Below, piece after piece: positions 36,330 through 43,746 of a stretch of 64,000 nt of DNA. A program made the position numbers and the translations under genes. The notes beneath the pieces are model-generated. The model was not told the origin of the DNA and ran no database searches. It worked only from the letters and a program-made list of their open reading frames with translations. This DNA comes from Rhodoblastus sp963804045 (lineage in GTDB: Bacteria > Pseudomonadota > Alphaproteobacteria > Rhizobiales > Beijerinckiaceae): positions 1 to 64,000 of the forward strand of contig CAWDOR010000034.1 of NCBI GenBank assembly GCA_963804045.1. Direction: 5' to 3'. Numbering within the stretch: the first letter of the stretch is position 1; each line of letters opens with the position of its first letter.

Positions 36330-37723
36330 TTGGCGTTGGCCTTGGCGGGCGACCTGGCTTTCGGCTTGAACGCGGCATGCTGTTTGCCGGCGGGCGCCGG
36401 TTTTTTCGTCGCCTCGCGTTTGGGCTTGGATTCGCTTTTGGGCTTGGCCGCCTCATGCGCGGGCTTTTTGGCCTTCGCCTGGACCGGCGCCGGCTTGGCG
36501 TGATCGGCGATCTTCGCCGCCGCCGGCGCCTTGGGGGCGGGCGGCGGCGCATAGGCTATGGCGCCAATGGGCGTATGCGGCGGGCGCGGACCGGCGACCG
36601 GACCTTGATAGCCGGGCGCGGGACCGACGAAGAGATCGACCGGCTCGAAATGCGGGCGCGGCAAGGCGGCGACGGCCGCGCCATTGGCGGGGGGCGGCGT
36701 TTCGCCCTCGCCGATCGGAACAGAAAAATCCTCGTTCTCGGCGTCGAGCATCGCCTGTTTGCTGCGCCGTCCGCAGGCTTCCGGCTTCATATTATGCGGC
36801 GCGCCGCCGACCGAAGGCAGTTCGACAATCGAATCGCCAAGGCTGGAGCTGGCGAAGGACCGGTCGAGCAGGTCCGCCGCGTGAGCCGTGCGAATGCGCG
36901 CGGAAATGTCGCCGAAAACGACGACGATCACCCGCCGACCGCCGCGCGTGGCGCTGGCGACCAGATTGAAGCCCGCGGGACAGGTGAAGCCGGTCTTCAT
37001 GCCATCGGCGCCGGGATAGCGGCCGATCAGGCCATTATGGGTTGGCGTCACCGCCTCGCCGACGCGGAAGGCGCCGATGTTGAAGAGATCGGCATGTTCG
37101 GAAAAGCGCAGCAGCAAGGCGCGGCCGAGAACGGCCATGTCGCGCGCCGAACTATAGTGATTCGGATCGTGCAAGCCATTGGGATTGACGAAATGCGATT
37201 CCCGCATGCCGAGTTCATGCGCCGACTGGTTCATTTCATCGGCGAAGGCCTCGACCGAGCCCGACACGCCCTCGGCTATGGTCACCGCAATGTCATTGGC
37301 CGATTTCACCATCAGCATTTTCAGCGCATTGCCCAGGGTCACCTGGGTTCCCGGCGCAAAACCCATTTTTGACGGTTTCATCCGCGTCGCCCGCGCGGAG
37401 ACGACCAGCGGCGTGTCCATTGTCAGGCGCCCGGCCTTCACCGCCTCAAGCGCGACATAGACGGTCATCAGCTTGGTCACCGACGCCGGATACCAGGCGC
37501 GGGTGGAATCGCGCTGGGCGATCACCCGCCCGCTGTCGACATCGATGGCCACATAGGGCGTGGGCACATGTTCGACCGGCGCTTCCGGGGCGGCGGGCGC
37601 GGCGTGGTGAGCCTTGGCGTGCTTATGCGCAGCCAGCGCCGGGTCGAAACAGACCATGTGCGGCAGCAGCAAAGCCGCGGCGAAAACCGGACGCAAATGC
37701 CGACGAAATTGGATCAAACGCAT
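36326..37723 (-). CDS. D-alanyl-D-alanine carboxypeptidase (PBP5/6 family)
   Basis: Periplasmic serine peptidase that trims the terminal D-Ala from peptidoglycan pentapeptides. The 465-residue protein has a signal peptide ending in F-D-P-A-L-A-A-H-K. The penicillin-binding triad is present: S-V-T-K (YPASVTKLM), S-A-N-D and KTG (DGMKTGFTC). A long Ala/Lys/Pro-rich tail follows, a low-complexity extension common in this order. ATG 37723 is preceded by GGAAG and gives MRLIQFRRHLRP; the frame opens earlier without a signal-like start. It is followed by the coupled CobW-like gene. Confidence 0.9.
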   Translation of the reverse strand: MRLIQFRRHLRPVFAAALLLPHMVCFDPALAAHKHAKAHHAAPAAPEAPVEHVPTPYVAIDVDSGRVIAQRDSTRAWYPASVTKLMTVYVALEAVKAGRLTMDTPLVVSARATRMKPSKMGFAPGTQVTLGNALKMLMVKSANDIAVTIAEGVSGSVEAFADEMNQSAHELGMRESHFVNPNGLHDPNHYSSARDMAVLGRALLLRFSEHADLFNIGAFRVGEAVTPTHNGLIGRYPGADGMKTGFTCPAGFNLVASATRGGRRVIVVVFGDISARIRTAHAADLLDRSFASSSLGDSIVELPSVGGAPHNMKPEACGRRSKQAMLDAENEDFSVPIGEGETPPPANGAAVAALPRPHFEPVDLFVGPAPGYQGPVAGPRPPHTPIGAIAYAPPPAPKAPAAAKIADHAKPAPVQAKAKKPAHEAAKPKSESKPKREATKKPAPAGKQHAAFKPKARSPAKANAN

Positions 37724-37874
37724 GGAAATCAGCTTCCGCCGCTCTACTGGATCGCTCGAAGTTGGGCGGTCGCCCAACCCGATTTATGGACTTTTACGCG
37801 CCGGAATCAAAGATCAAAAGCGCAGAAATCGCCCTTGCGCCCTCGCTGCGGCGATTTCATGACGGAGGCGCTCG

Positions 37875-38159
37875 TCACTCGCCGGGCGCGCGAATTTCCA
37901 GCGCCAGGGCGTGCAGGCCCGCCGAAAACTCTTCGGCGAAAAGCGCGTTCACGGCGCGGTGTCGTTCGACGCGGCTTTTCCCGGCAAAGGCCGGCGCGAC
38001 GATGCGCACGCGGAAATGGGTCTCGCCGCCATGCGGCGCGCCGCCTTCGTGGACGATATGGCCGGCATGCTTGTCCGATTCGTCGATCACCTGAAGGGAG
38101 ACCGGCGCATAGGCCGCCTTCAGCTTGTCTTCCATGCGCATGCGCAGACTTGTTGTCAT
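37875..38159 (-). CDS. bolA: BolA family protein
   Basis: A 94-residue BolA-fold protein that typically partners a monothiol glutaredoxin in Fe-S cluster handling or acts as a stress regulator. The core shows the conserved S-D-K-H-A-G-H near residue 27, GGETHFRVRIV near 44, and R-H-R-A-V-N-A-L-F near 67. The start MTTSLRMRM is standard. It is divergent from the J-domain gene with about 105 bp between them, an arrangement often seen upstream of cobS-cobT in this order. Confidence 0.93.
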   Translation of the reverse strand: MTTSLRMRMEDKLKAAYAPVSLQVIDESDKHAGHIVHEGGAPHGGETHFRVRIVAPAFAGKSRVERHRAVNALFAEEFSAGLHALALEIRAPGE

Positions 38160-38264
38160 TTTCCACTCCTTTTCCGCCGTTTATCAGATATTGGCAAAGT
38201 CAAGGGATTTAATCTCCTGTCTGTCCTTGCCCGGCGCGGCCCCCGCGCCATATTGTGCGCGATC

Positions 38265-38849
38265 ATGAATCTCAATTCGCCGCTTTTCGACCGCATCCGC
38301 ACCAAGCGCGACGCCAAGCCCGTCGAGCAGCCAACGGCGCGCGGGCAGAGTTGCGCCCACCCCGGCTGTCAGGCCAAGGGCGAATTTCGCGCCCCCATGG
38401 GCCGATTGCGCGAGGGCCAATATTTCTGTTTCTGCCTCGATCATGTCCGCGAATATAACGCCACCTATAATTATTTTAACGGCATGACCGACGATGACTT
38501 GCTGCGTTATCAGAAGGACGCCATCACCGGCCACCGCCCGACCTGGAAAATGGGGGCCAATCGCGCCGATCCCGCCAGCGCCGGGATGCACGACCCGTTC
38601 CACATGCGCGGCGCCCAGGCCCGCGCCGCCAAGCCTCGCGCGACCCCGCGCCACGGCGTCGCGGCGCGCAAGGCGCTGCATGTGCTCGGCCTCGACGACG
38701 ACGCCGGCCCCAATGAGATCAAGGCCCGCTACAAGGATCTGGTCAAACGATTGCACCCCGACGCCAATGGCGGCGACCGCTCCAATGAAGACAGGCTGCG
38801 CGAGATCATCAACGCTTATAATGTGCTGCGCACTTTCCGGGCGGTCTGA
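38265..38849 (+). CDS. J-domain (DnaJ-like) protein
   Basis: A 194-residue protein with a short C-terminal J domain (about 130-190) containing the HPD tripeptide in KRLHPDANGG, which is needed to stimulate an Hsp70 partner. The N-terminal part has a small cysteine/histidine segment (CAHPGC near 29) and E-Y-N-A-T-Y-N-Y-F. The G/F and zinc-finger domains of full DnaJ are absent, so it is a co-chaperone of specialised target. ATG 38265 fits MNLNSPLFDRIR. It lies 190 bp before cobS. Confidence 0.9.
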   Translation: MNLNSPLFDRIRTKRDAKPVEQPTARGQSCAHPGCQAKGEFRAPMGRLREGQYFCFCLDHVREYNATYNYFNGMTDDDLLRYQKDAITGHRPTWKMGANRADPASAGMHDPFHMRGAQARAAKPRATPRHGVAARKALHVLGLDDDAGPNEIKARYKDLVKRLHPDANGGDRSNEDRLREIINAYNVLRTFRAV

Positions 38850-39038
38850 CGACGGCGGCTTCGCGCCCTCGCCCCAAGCTTTCGCTTGTCGCCCCCGGCA
38901 TCAAAAGGTTATCAAGAGATTTGAATTTTGGCGGGCTTGGCCCGCAGCCGTCTGGCGGGAGCCAGACCGGAACGCCCTGACGCCCCTGCCCCAGGGCGGC
39001 GTGCAGGCCCGGTTTCCCGCCGCGGCATAGGAGGATAG

Positions 39039-40028
39039 ATGGAATTGACTTCGTCGAAAAAACCCGCGCTGCCGGACACGACCCTTTCCGTGCGCGAAAC
39101 CTTCGGCATTGATTCGGATATGAAGGTTCCGGCGTTTTCGGCGCAGGACGAACATGTGCCGACGCTCGACCCCGATTATTTGTTCGATCGCACCACCACC
39201 CTCGCCATTCTCGCCGGCTTCGCCTACAACCGCCGCGTCATGGTGACCGGCTATCACGGCACCGGCAAATCCACCCATATCGAACAGGTGGCGGCGCGGC
39301 TGAACTGGCCCTGCGTCCGCGTCAACCTTGACAGCCATGTGTCGCGCATCGATCTGGTCGGCAAGGACGCCATCGTTCTCAAGGACGGCAAGCAGGTCAC
39401 CGAATTTCGCGACGGCATGTTGCCATGGGCGCTACAAAACAATGTCGCGCTCTGTTTCGACGAATATGACGCGGGCCGGCCCGATGTGATGTTCGTCATC
39501 CAGCGGGTTCTCGAGGTTTCCGGACGCCTGACCCTGCTCGACCAGAATCGCGTCATCAGCCCCCACCCGGCCTTCCGCCTGTTCGCCACCGCCAACACGA
39601 TCGGACTTGGCGACACGTCCGGCCTCTATCACGGCACTCAGCAGATCAACCAGGGCCAGATGGACCGCTGGTCGATCGTCGCCACGCTGAATTATCTGCC
39701 TCACGACAAGGAGGTGGAGATCGTCGCCGCCAAGGTGAAGAATTTCCGCAGCGGCGCCGATGGCGCGGACGCCATTGGCAAGATGGTCCGCGTCGCCGAT
39801 TTCACCCGCAACGCTTTCATGGCCGGCGATCTATCCACGGTGATGAGCCCGCGCACGGTCATCACCTGGGCGGAAAACGCCGAGATTTTCGGCGATGTCG
39901 GCTTTGCCTTCCGCCTGACCTTCCTCAACAAATGCGACGAATTGGAGCGTCCGCTGGTCGCCGAATTCTATCAGCGCTGTTTCGGCAAGGAATTGCCGGA
40001 ATCGGCGGTGAATGTCGCACTGAGCTGA
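39039..40028 (+). CDS. cobS: Aerobic cobaltochelatase subunit CobS
   Basis: MoxR-type AAA+ subunit of the CobNST complex that inserts cobalt into hydrogenobyrinic acid a,c-diamide during aerobic cobalamin synthesis. The 329-residue protein has Walker A GYHGTGKSTH near residue 71 and downstream AAA+ elements such as CFDEYDAGRPDVMFVIQRV and N-T-I-G-L-G-D-T-S-G. ATG 39039 has AGGAGG upstream. cobT follows after 13 bp; together they form the ring partner of the large CobN subunit, which is not in the window. No cobalamin riboswitch was recognised upstream. Confidence 0.96.
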   Translation: MELTSSKKPALPDTTLSVRETFGIDSDMKVPAFSAQDEHVPTLDPDYLFDRTTTLAILAGFAYNRRVMVTGYHGTGKSTHIEQVAARLNWPCVRVNLDSHVSRIDLVGKDAIVLKDGKQVTEFRDGMLPWALQNNVALCFDEYDAGRPDVMFVIQRVLEVSGRLTLLDQNRVISPHPAFRLFATANTIGLGDTSGLYHGTQQINQGQMDRWSIVATLNYLPHDKEVEIVAAKVKNFRSGADGADAIGKMVRVADFTRNAFMAGDLSTVMSPRTVITWAENAEIFGDVGFAFRLTFLNKCDELERPLVAEFYQRCFGKELPESAVNVALS

Positions 40029-40041
40029 ATTTGACCCGCAC

Positions 40042-41931
40042 TTGACCCTTTCGAACCACAAGGCCGCGTCGCCAAAAGAGGCGCCCAACGAGCCGCTCAA
40101 GCGGGCTGTGGTCGGTTGCCTGCGCGCTATGGCGCGCAAGCCGGAGATCGAGGTCTCCTTCATCGTCGACAAGCCGGGATTCATTCAGGGGGTTGAGCCT
40201 GGAGCCCTGCGCCTGCCCGAGCCGCCGCGTCGAATGAACGCGCAGGACGCGGCAATTTTGCGCGGCCGGGCCGATTCGGCCGCCTTGCGGCTCGCCTGCC
40301 ATGACCAAAAGCTGCATCAACGTCTGACCCCGCATAGCGAGACCGCCAAAGCGGCGTTCGACGCCCTGGAGCAAACCCGCGTCGAATGCATTGGCGCGCG
40401 GCGCATGCTGGGCGTCGCCGCCAATCTCGCTGCGGCGCTCGACGACCGCTATGAGCGCGCCGGGCTCGCCGGCGTCCGCTCCCGCGACGACGCGCCGCTC
40501 GAAGACGCCTTGGCCCTGCTGGTCCGCGAAAGGCTGACCGGCGCGCCGCCACCGGACTCGGCGCGCGGCGCGGTCGAATTGTGGCGCGACGCAATCCTGA
40601 CCCGCGCCGGCAAGGATTTTGAAAAACTCGTGGAGACGCTGGAAAATCAGCGCGGCTTCGCCCGACTGGCGCGCAAGATTCTCGACGATCTCGGCGTTTC
40701 CGAAAAAGGCGACGAGGCCATCGACGAAGACGAGAATGAAGACCGCGACGACCGGCCGGAACAGCAAGAATCCGAAGCAGGCGGCGAGGGCGAAAAGGAA
40801 CAGGCCGCGGAGCAGCTGAAAAGCGAGCGCGTCGAGGATTCCGACGAGGAGGCCCCGGAATTCGAAGGCGAGATCGAAAGCGGCCCGCCCGGGGAAACGC
40901 CTGACGATCTCTCCGCCGGCGACAGCGAGGAGCCGTCTGGCGCCCGAAGGACGCCGCCGTCCAATCCCAATGCGCCAGCGATGGATTACCACGCCTATGC
41001 GCCGCAGTTCGACGAGATCGTCCAGGCCGAGGATTTGTGCGAGCCCGACGAACTGGAGCGGCTGCGCGCCTATCTCGACAAGCAGTTGCAACATCTCTCG
41101 GCGCTGGTGGCGCGGCTCGCCAATCGGCTGCAAAGGCGGCTGATGGCGCAGCAGAATCGCGCCTGGGACTTTGACCTCGAAGAGGGCATGCTCGATCCGG
41201 CGCGGCTGTCGCGCGTCATCATCGATCCGCAGACGCCGCTCTCCTTCAAACAGGAAAAGGACGCCAATTTCCGCGACACCGTCGTCTCCCTGGTGATCGA
41301 TAACTCCGGCTCGATGCGCGGTCGCCCGATCACGGTCGCCGCCACCTGCGCCGATATTCTGGCGCGCACCCTGGAGCGCTGCGGCGTCAAGGTTGAAATT
41401 CTCGGCTTCACCACCCGCGCCTGGAAGGGCGGTCAGGCGCGGGAAGCCTGGCTCGCGGCGGGCAAGCCGGTAAATCCCGGCCGGCTGAACGACCTGCGCC
41501 ACATCATCTACAAATCGGCCGATGCTCCCTGGCGCCGCGCGCGAAAAAATCTTGGGCTGATGATGCGCGAGGGGCTGCTCAAGGAGAATATCGACGGCGA
41601 AGCTTTGGACTGGGCCTATCGCCGCCTGCTGGCGCGGCCTGAGCAACGCAAGATCCTGATGATGATTTCCGACGGCGCGCCGGTGGACGACTCGACCCTT
41701 TCGGTTAATCCCGGCCATTATCTGGAAAAGCATCTGCGCCAGAAAATCGCCGAAATCGAAGGTCAGGGGCGGGTGGAGCTGCTCGCCATCGGCATAGGCC
41801 ATGACGTCACGCGCTATTACAGTCGCGCCTTGACAATTGTCGACGCCGAGGAGCTTGGCGGCGCGATGACGGAAAAATTGGCGGAACTGTTTGCGGATAC
41901 GCAAATCGCGGGTCGGGCGCGCCGGTCATAA
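40042..41931 (+). CDS. cobT: Aerobic cobaltochelatase subunit CobT
   Basis: Partner of CobS in the cobaltochelatase. The 629-residue protein has an acidic, low-complexity middle (about 230-310, rich in Glu/Asp) and a C-terminal von Willebrand A domain with a MIDAS motif in VIDNSGSMRG near residue 417. TTG 40042 follows the cobS stop by 13 bp and gives MTLSNHKAASP; no strong ribosome site is visible, which suits translational coupling to cobS. Length and order match CobT of Rhizobiales. It supports synthesis of the B12 cofactor needed by Ecm. Confidence 0.95.
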   Translation: MTLSNHKAASPKEAPNEPLKRAVVGCLRAMARKPEIEVSFIVDKPGFIQGVEPGALRLPEPPRRMNAQDAAILRGRADSAALRLACHDQKLHQRLTPHSETAKAAFDALEQTRVECIGARRMLGVAANLAAALDDRYERAGLAGVRSRDDAPLEDALALLVRERLTGAPPPDSARGAVELWRDAILTRAGKDFEKLVETLENQRGFARLARKILDDLGVSEKGDEAIDEDENEDRDDRPEQQESEAGGEGEKEQAAEQLKSERVEDSDEEAPEFEGEIESGPPGETPDDLSAGDSEEPSGARRTPPSNPNAPAMDYHAYAPQFDEIVQAEDLCEPDELERLRAYLDKQLQHLSALVARLANRLQRRLMAQQNRAWDFDLEEGMLDPARLSRVIIDPQTPLSFKQEKDANFRDTVVSLVIDNSGSMRGRPITVAATCADILARTLERCGVKVEILGFTTRAWKGGQAREAWLAAGKPVNPGRLNDLRHIIYKSADAPWRRARKNLGLMMREGLLKENIDGEALDWAYRRLLARPEQRKILMMISDGAPVDDSTLSVNPGHYLEKHLRQKIAEIEGQGRVELLAIGIGHDVTRYYSRALTIVDAEELGGAMTEKLAELFADTQIAGRARRS

Positions 41932-42031
41932 CAAGGGGCGCCGCCGCGCTTGCATGGCGGCGGCAAAAGCGCTAGCTAGCCCCACGCTTAACATGAAACG
42001 CTCGGCATGAGGGCTGCGCGCGGAGAGGATA

Positions 42032-42370
42032 ATGACCTACGTCGTCGTCGATAATTGCATCATGTGCAAATACATGGATTGCGTCGAGGTTTGCCCCGTG
42101 GATTGTTTCTACGAGGGCGAGAACATGCTCGTCATCCATCCCGATGAGTGTATCGACTGCGGCGTCTGCGAGCCGGAATGCCCCGCCGAGGCGATCAAGC
42201 CGGACACCGAGCCGGATCTGGAAAAATGGCTGGCGCTAAACGCCGAATATGCGCAGGTCTGGCCGAATGTGACGATCAAGCGCGACGCCATGCCCCAGGC
42301 CAAGGAATATGACGGCCGCGAAGGCAAATTGGACGCTTTCTTCAGCAAGAACCCGGGCCAAGGCGACTGA
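42032..42370 (+). CDS. fdxA: Seven-iron ferredoxin (FdxA)
   Basis: A 112-residue ferredoxin with one 3Fe-4S and one 4Fe-4S cluster. The first motif is DNCIMCKYMDCVEVCPVDCF (residues about 7-26), and the second is CIDCGVCEPECP near 40-51. The C-terminal extension is typical of the 7Fe type of alphaproteobacteria. It acts as a cytosolic electron carrier. ATG 42032 has GGAGAGG upstream. Its neighbour carD is the conserved downstream gene, here 560 bp away across a structured gap. Confidence 0.96.
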   Translation: MTYVVVDNCIMCKYMDCVEVCPVDCFYEGENMLVIHPDECIDCGVCEPECPAEAIKPDTEPDLEKWLALNAEYAQVWPNVTIKRDAMPQAKEYDGREGKLDAFFSKNPGQGD

Positions 42371-42443
42371 GGAATCTGTTGGAAGCCCAGTTAAATCGGA
42401 CCGGGACCAAGGCCATCGACGTTTTTCCGGCGCCGATGTCATT

Positions 42444-42465
42444 AACCATTGACTGTCCAATGGTT
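42444..42465. promoter_or_regulatory. 8-bp inverted repeat downstream of fdxA
   Basis: AACCATTG and CAATGGTT are perfect complements with six bases between them. No T-run follows, so it is not a typical terminator. It may be an operator or an RNA hairpin that stabilises the fdxA transcript. Confidence 0.4.
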
Positions 42466-42577
42466 CTGACAGATCAATATTCCTTTGATTCGTTCGTTAA
42501 TTTGTGATAGGTGTGTGCTTCATCATCGCCAGCACGCCTAGCAAGCAAAGCTCGTGAGGAAATTGGACATTGTGGCC

Positions 42578-42607
42578 GGTCCCCGCAAACGCGTGGGACC
42601 TGTTTTT
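42578..42607 (+). terminator. Terminator-like hairpin between fdxA and carD
   Basis: GGTCCC-CGC and GCG-T-GGGACC form a 9-bp stem with one bulge and the loop AAAC, followed by TGTTTTT. It lies 208 bp after fdxA, so it could end fdxA or an independent small RNA. Confidence 0.5.
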
Positions 42608-42801
42608 GCCTGAACGCCCGCACGTCCATCCCTCCATGCTCCCGCCGGGCATTATGGAAATTGAAGGAGCCCAAATTCCTGTCGTTCTCGCAGGCGAGCT
42701 TGCATTTTGACTCTCGGGCATGGCCGCGTTTGTCGCGCGAACCTTTCCGTTTTCCATCTGCAAGAAACAGCGGATCTACAGACCAAATTCAGCAGCCTTT
42801 G

Positions 42802-42839
42802 TCAGCCAGTACGGCTGATGAGGAAGGCTCAGGCCTTCC
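42802..42839 (+). promoter_or_regulatory. Tandem hairpins in the carD leader
   Basis: TCAGCC-AGTAC-GGCTGA (42802-42818) is followed after three bases by GGAAGGC-TCAG-GCCTTCC (42822-42839). Both stems are perfect. They lie 95-130 bp before the carD start and could modulate its translation or stability. Confidence 0.4.
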
Positions 42840-42932
42840 AAACTGAGTTGCAGCCCTGGCCTGTCCCGGCTTTCACGCTGAGGCGGCTTTCGTGCTGGAA
42901 ATGTGAACTCGAACCATAGCGAATGGACCAAG

Positions 42933-43595
42933 GTGACGCAGAAAAAAACCTCTCCGTCGGCTCACGCCGCACCGTCCGCCCCTCGTTCCAACGATCACAG
43001 CAAGGCCCAAGTCCCGCCCGCCAAGACCGGAAAGACGGGGTCCACGAAAGCGAGCTTCAAGACCAACGAATTCATCGTCTATCCGGCCCATGGCGTCGGT
43101 CAGATCACTGCAATCGAGGAGCAGGAAGTCGCCGGCTTCAAGCTTGAACTCTATGTCATTTCCTTCGCTAAGGACAAGATGACGCTCAAGGTGCCGACCC
43201 CCAAGGTCGCCTCCGTCGGCATGCGCAAGCTGGCCGAAGCCGATGTTGTCAAGAAGGCGCTGGACACCTTGACCGGTCGCGCCCGGATCAAGCGCACCAT
43301 GTGGTCGCGCCGCGCCCAGGAATATGAAGCCAAGATCAATTCCGGCGATCTCGTCGCTATCGCCGAGGTGGTTCGCGACCTCTACCGTTCCGACGTTCAG
43401 CCGGAGCAGTCCTATTCCGAACGCCAGCTCTATGAAGCCGCGCTCGATCGCATGGCCCGCGAAATCGCAGTGGTGCAGAAATTGTGCGACGCCGATTCGC
43501 TCAAGGTGATTGAGACTCAGCTGCAGAAGAGCCCGCGCCGCGTCGCCAAGACGGAAGAAACCGTCGAGGACGCGGATGTGGAAGAAGCCGCCTGA
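42933..43595 (+). CDS. carD: CarD-family transcriptional regulator
   Basis: RNA-polymerase-binding regulator that stabilises open complexes. The product has 220 residues from GTG 42933. It has a basic disordered start (MTQKKTSPSAHAAP) and then the CarD/TRCF interaction domain with F-K-T-N-E-F-I-V-Y-P-A-H-G-V-G near residue 45. A helical DNA-contacting C-terminal half follows (MWSRRAQEYEAKINSGD). GTG 42903 is an alternative start 30 bp upstream; I prefer 42933 because related proteins begin with M-T-x-K-K. It follows fdxA as in most Rhizobiales and ends with a terminator. Confidence 0.93.
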   Translation: MTQKKTSPSAHAAPSAPRSNDHSKAQVPPAKTGKTGSTKASFKTNEFIVYPAHGVGQITAIEEQEVAGFKLELYVISFAKDKMTLKVPTPKVASVGMRKLAEADVVKKALDTLTGRARIKRTMWSRRAQEYEAKINSGDLVAIAEVVRDLYRSDVQPEQSYSERQLYEAALDRMAREIAVVQKLCDADSLKVIETQLQKSPRRVAKTEETVEDADVEEAA

Positions 43596-43616
43596 GGCTT
43601 TACTCTGGATTTAAAA

Positions 43617-43646
43617 TTAAAAAGGCGGCCTGCGGGTCGCCTTTTT
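43617..43646 (+). terminator. Terminator of carD
   Basis: A-rich AAAAAGGCGGCC pairs with GGGTCGCCTTTTT around the loop TGC with one mismatch, and five T residues follow. It lies about 25 bp after the carD stop. Confidence 0.75.
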
Positions 43647-43746
43647 CGTTTCGCCGGTCTCGCGAAAAAAGAAGGTTAAGCGCCGCTTAACCCGCGTCGC
43701 CTATTCTGCGCCATGCTGGCGCCAGAGAGAGGGCGAAACGGATTTC

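Larger units (their letters stand above)
42371..42932 (+). other. Structured fdxA-carD intergenic region
   Basis: This 562-bp gap has no convincing gene, although short frames exist. It contains an 8-bp inverted repeat at 42444-42465, a terminator-like hairpin at 42578-42607 and two tandem hairpins at 42802-42839 just before carD. The size and structure suggest either a long leader for carD or an unannotated small RNA ending at the hairpin near 42600. Confidence 0.4.

Noticed and set aside
38850..39038. Cobalamin riboswitch upstream of cobS
   Set aside because: The segment has a GC-rich hairpin and a faint B12-box-like GCCAGACCGG, but not the conserved core elements in order, so I do not call it.
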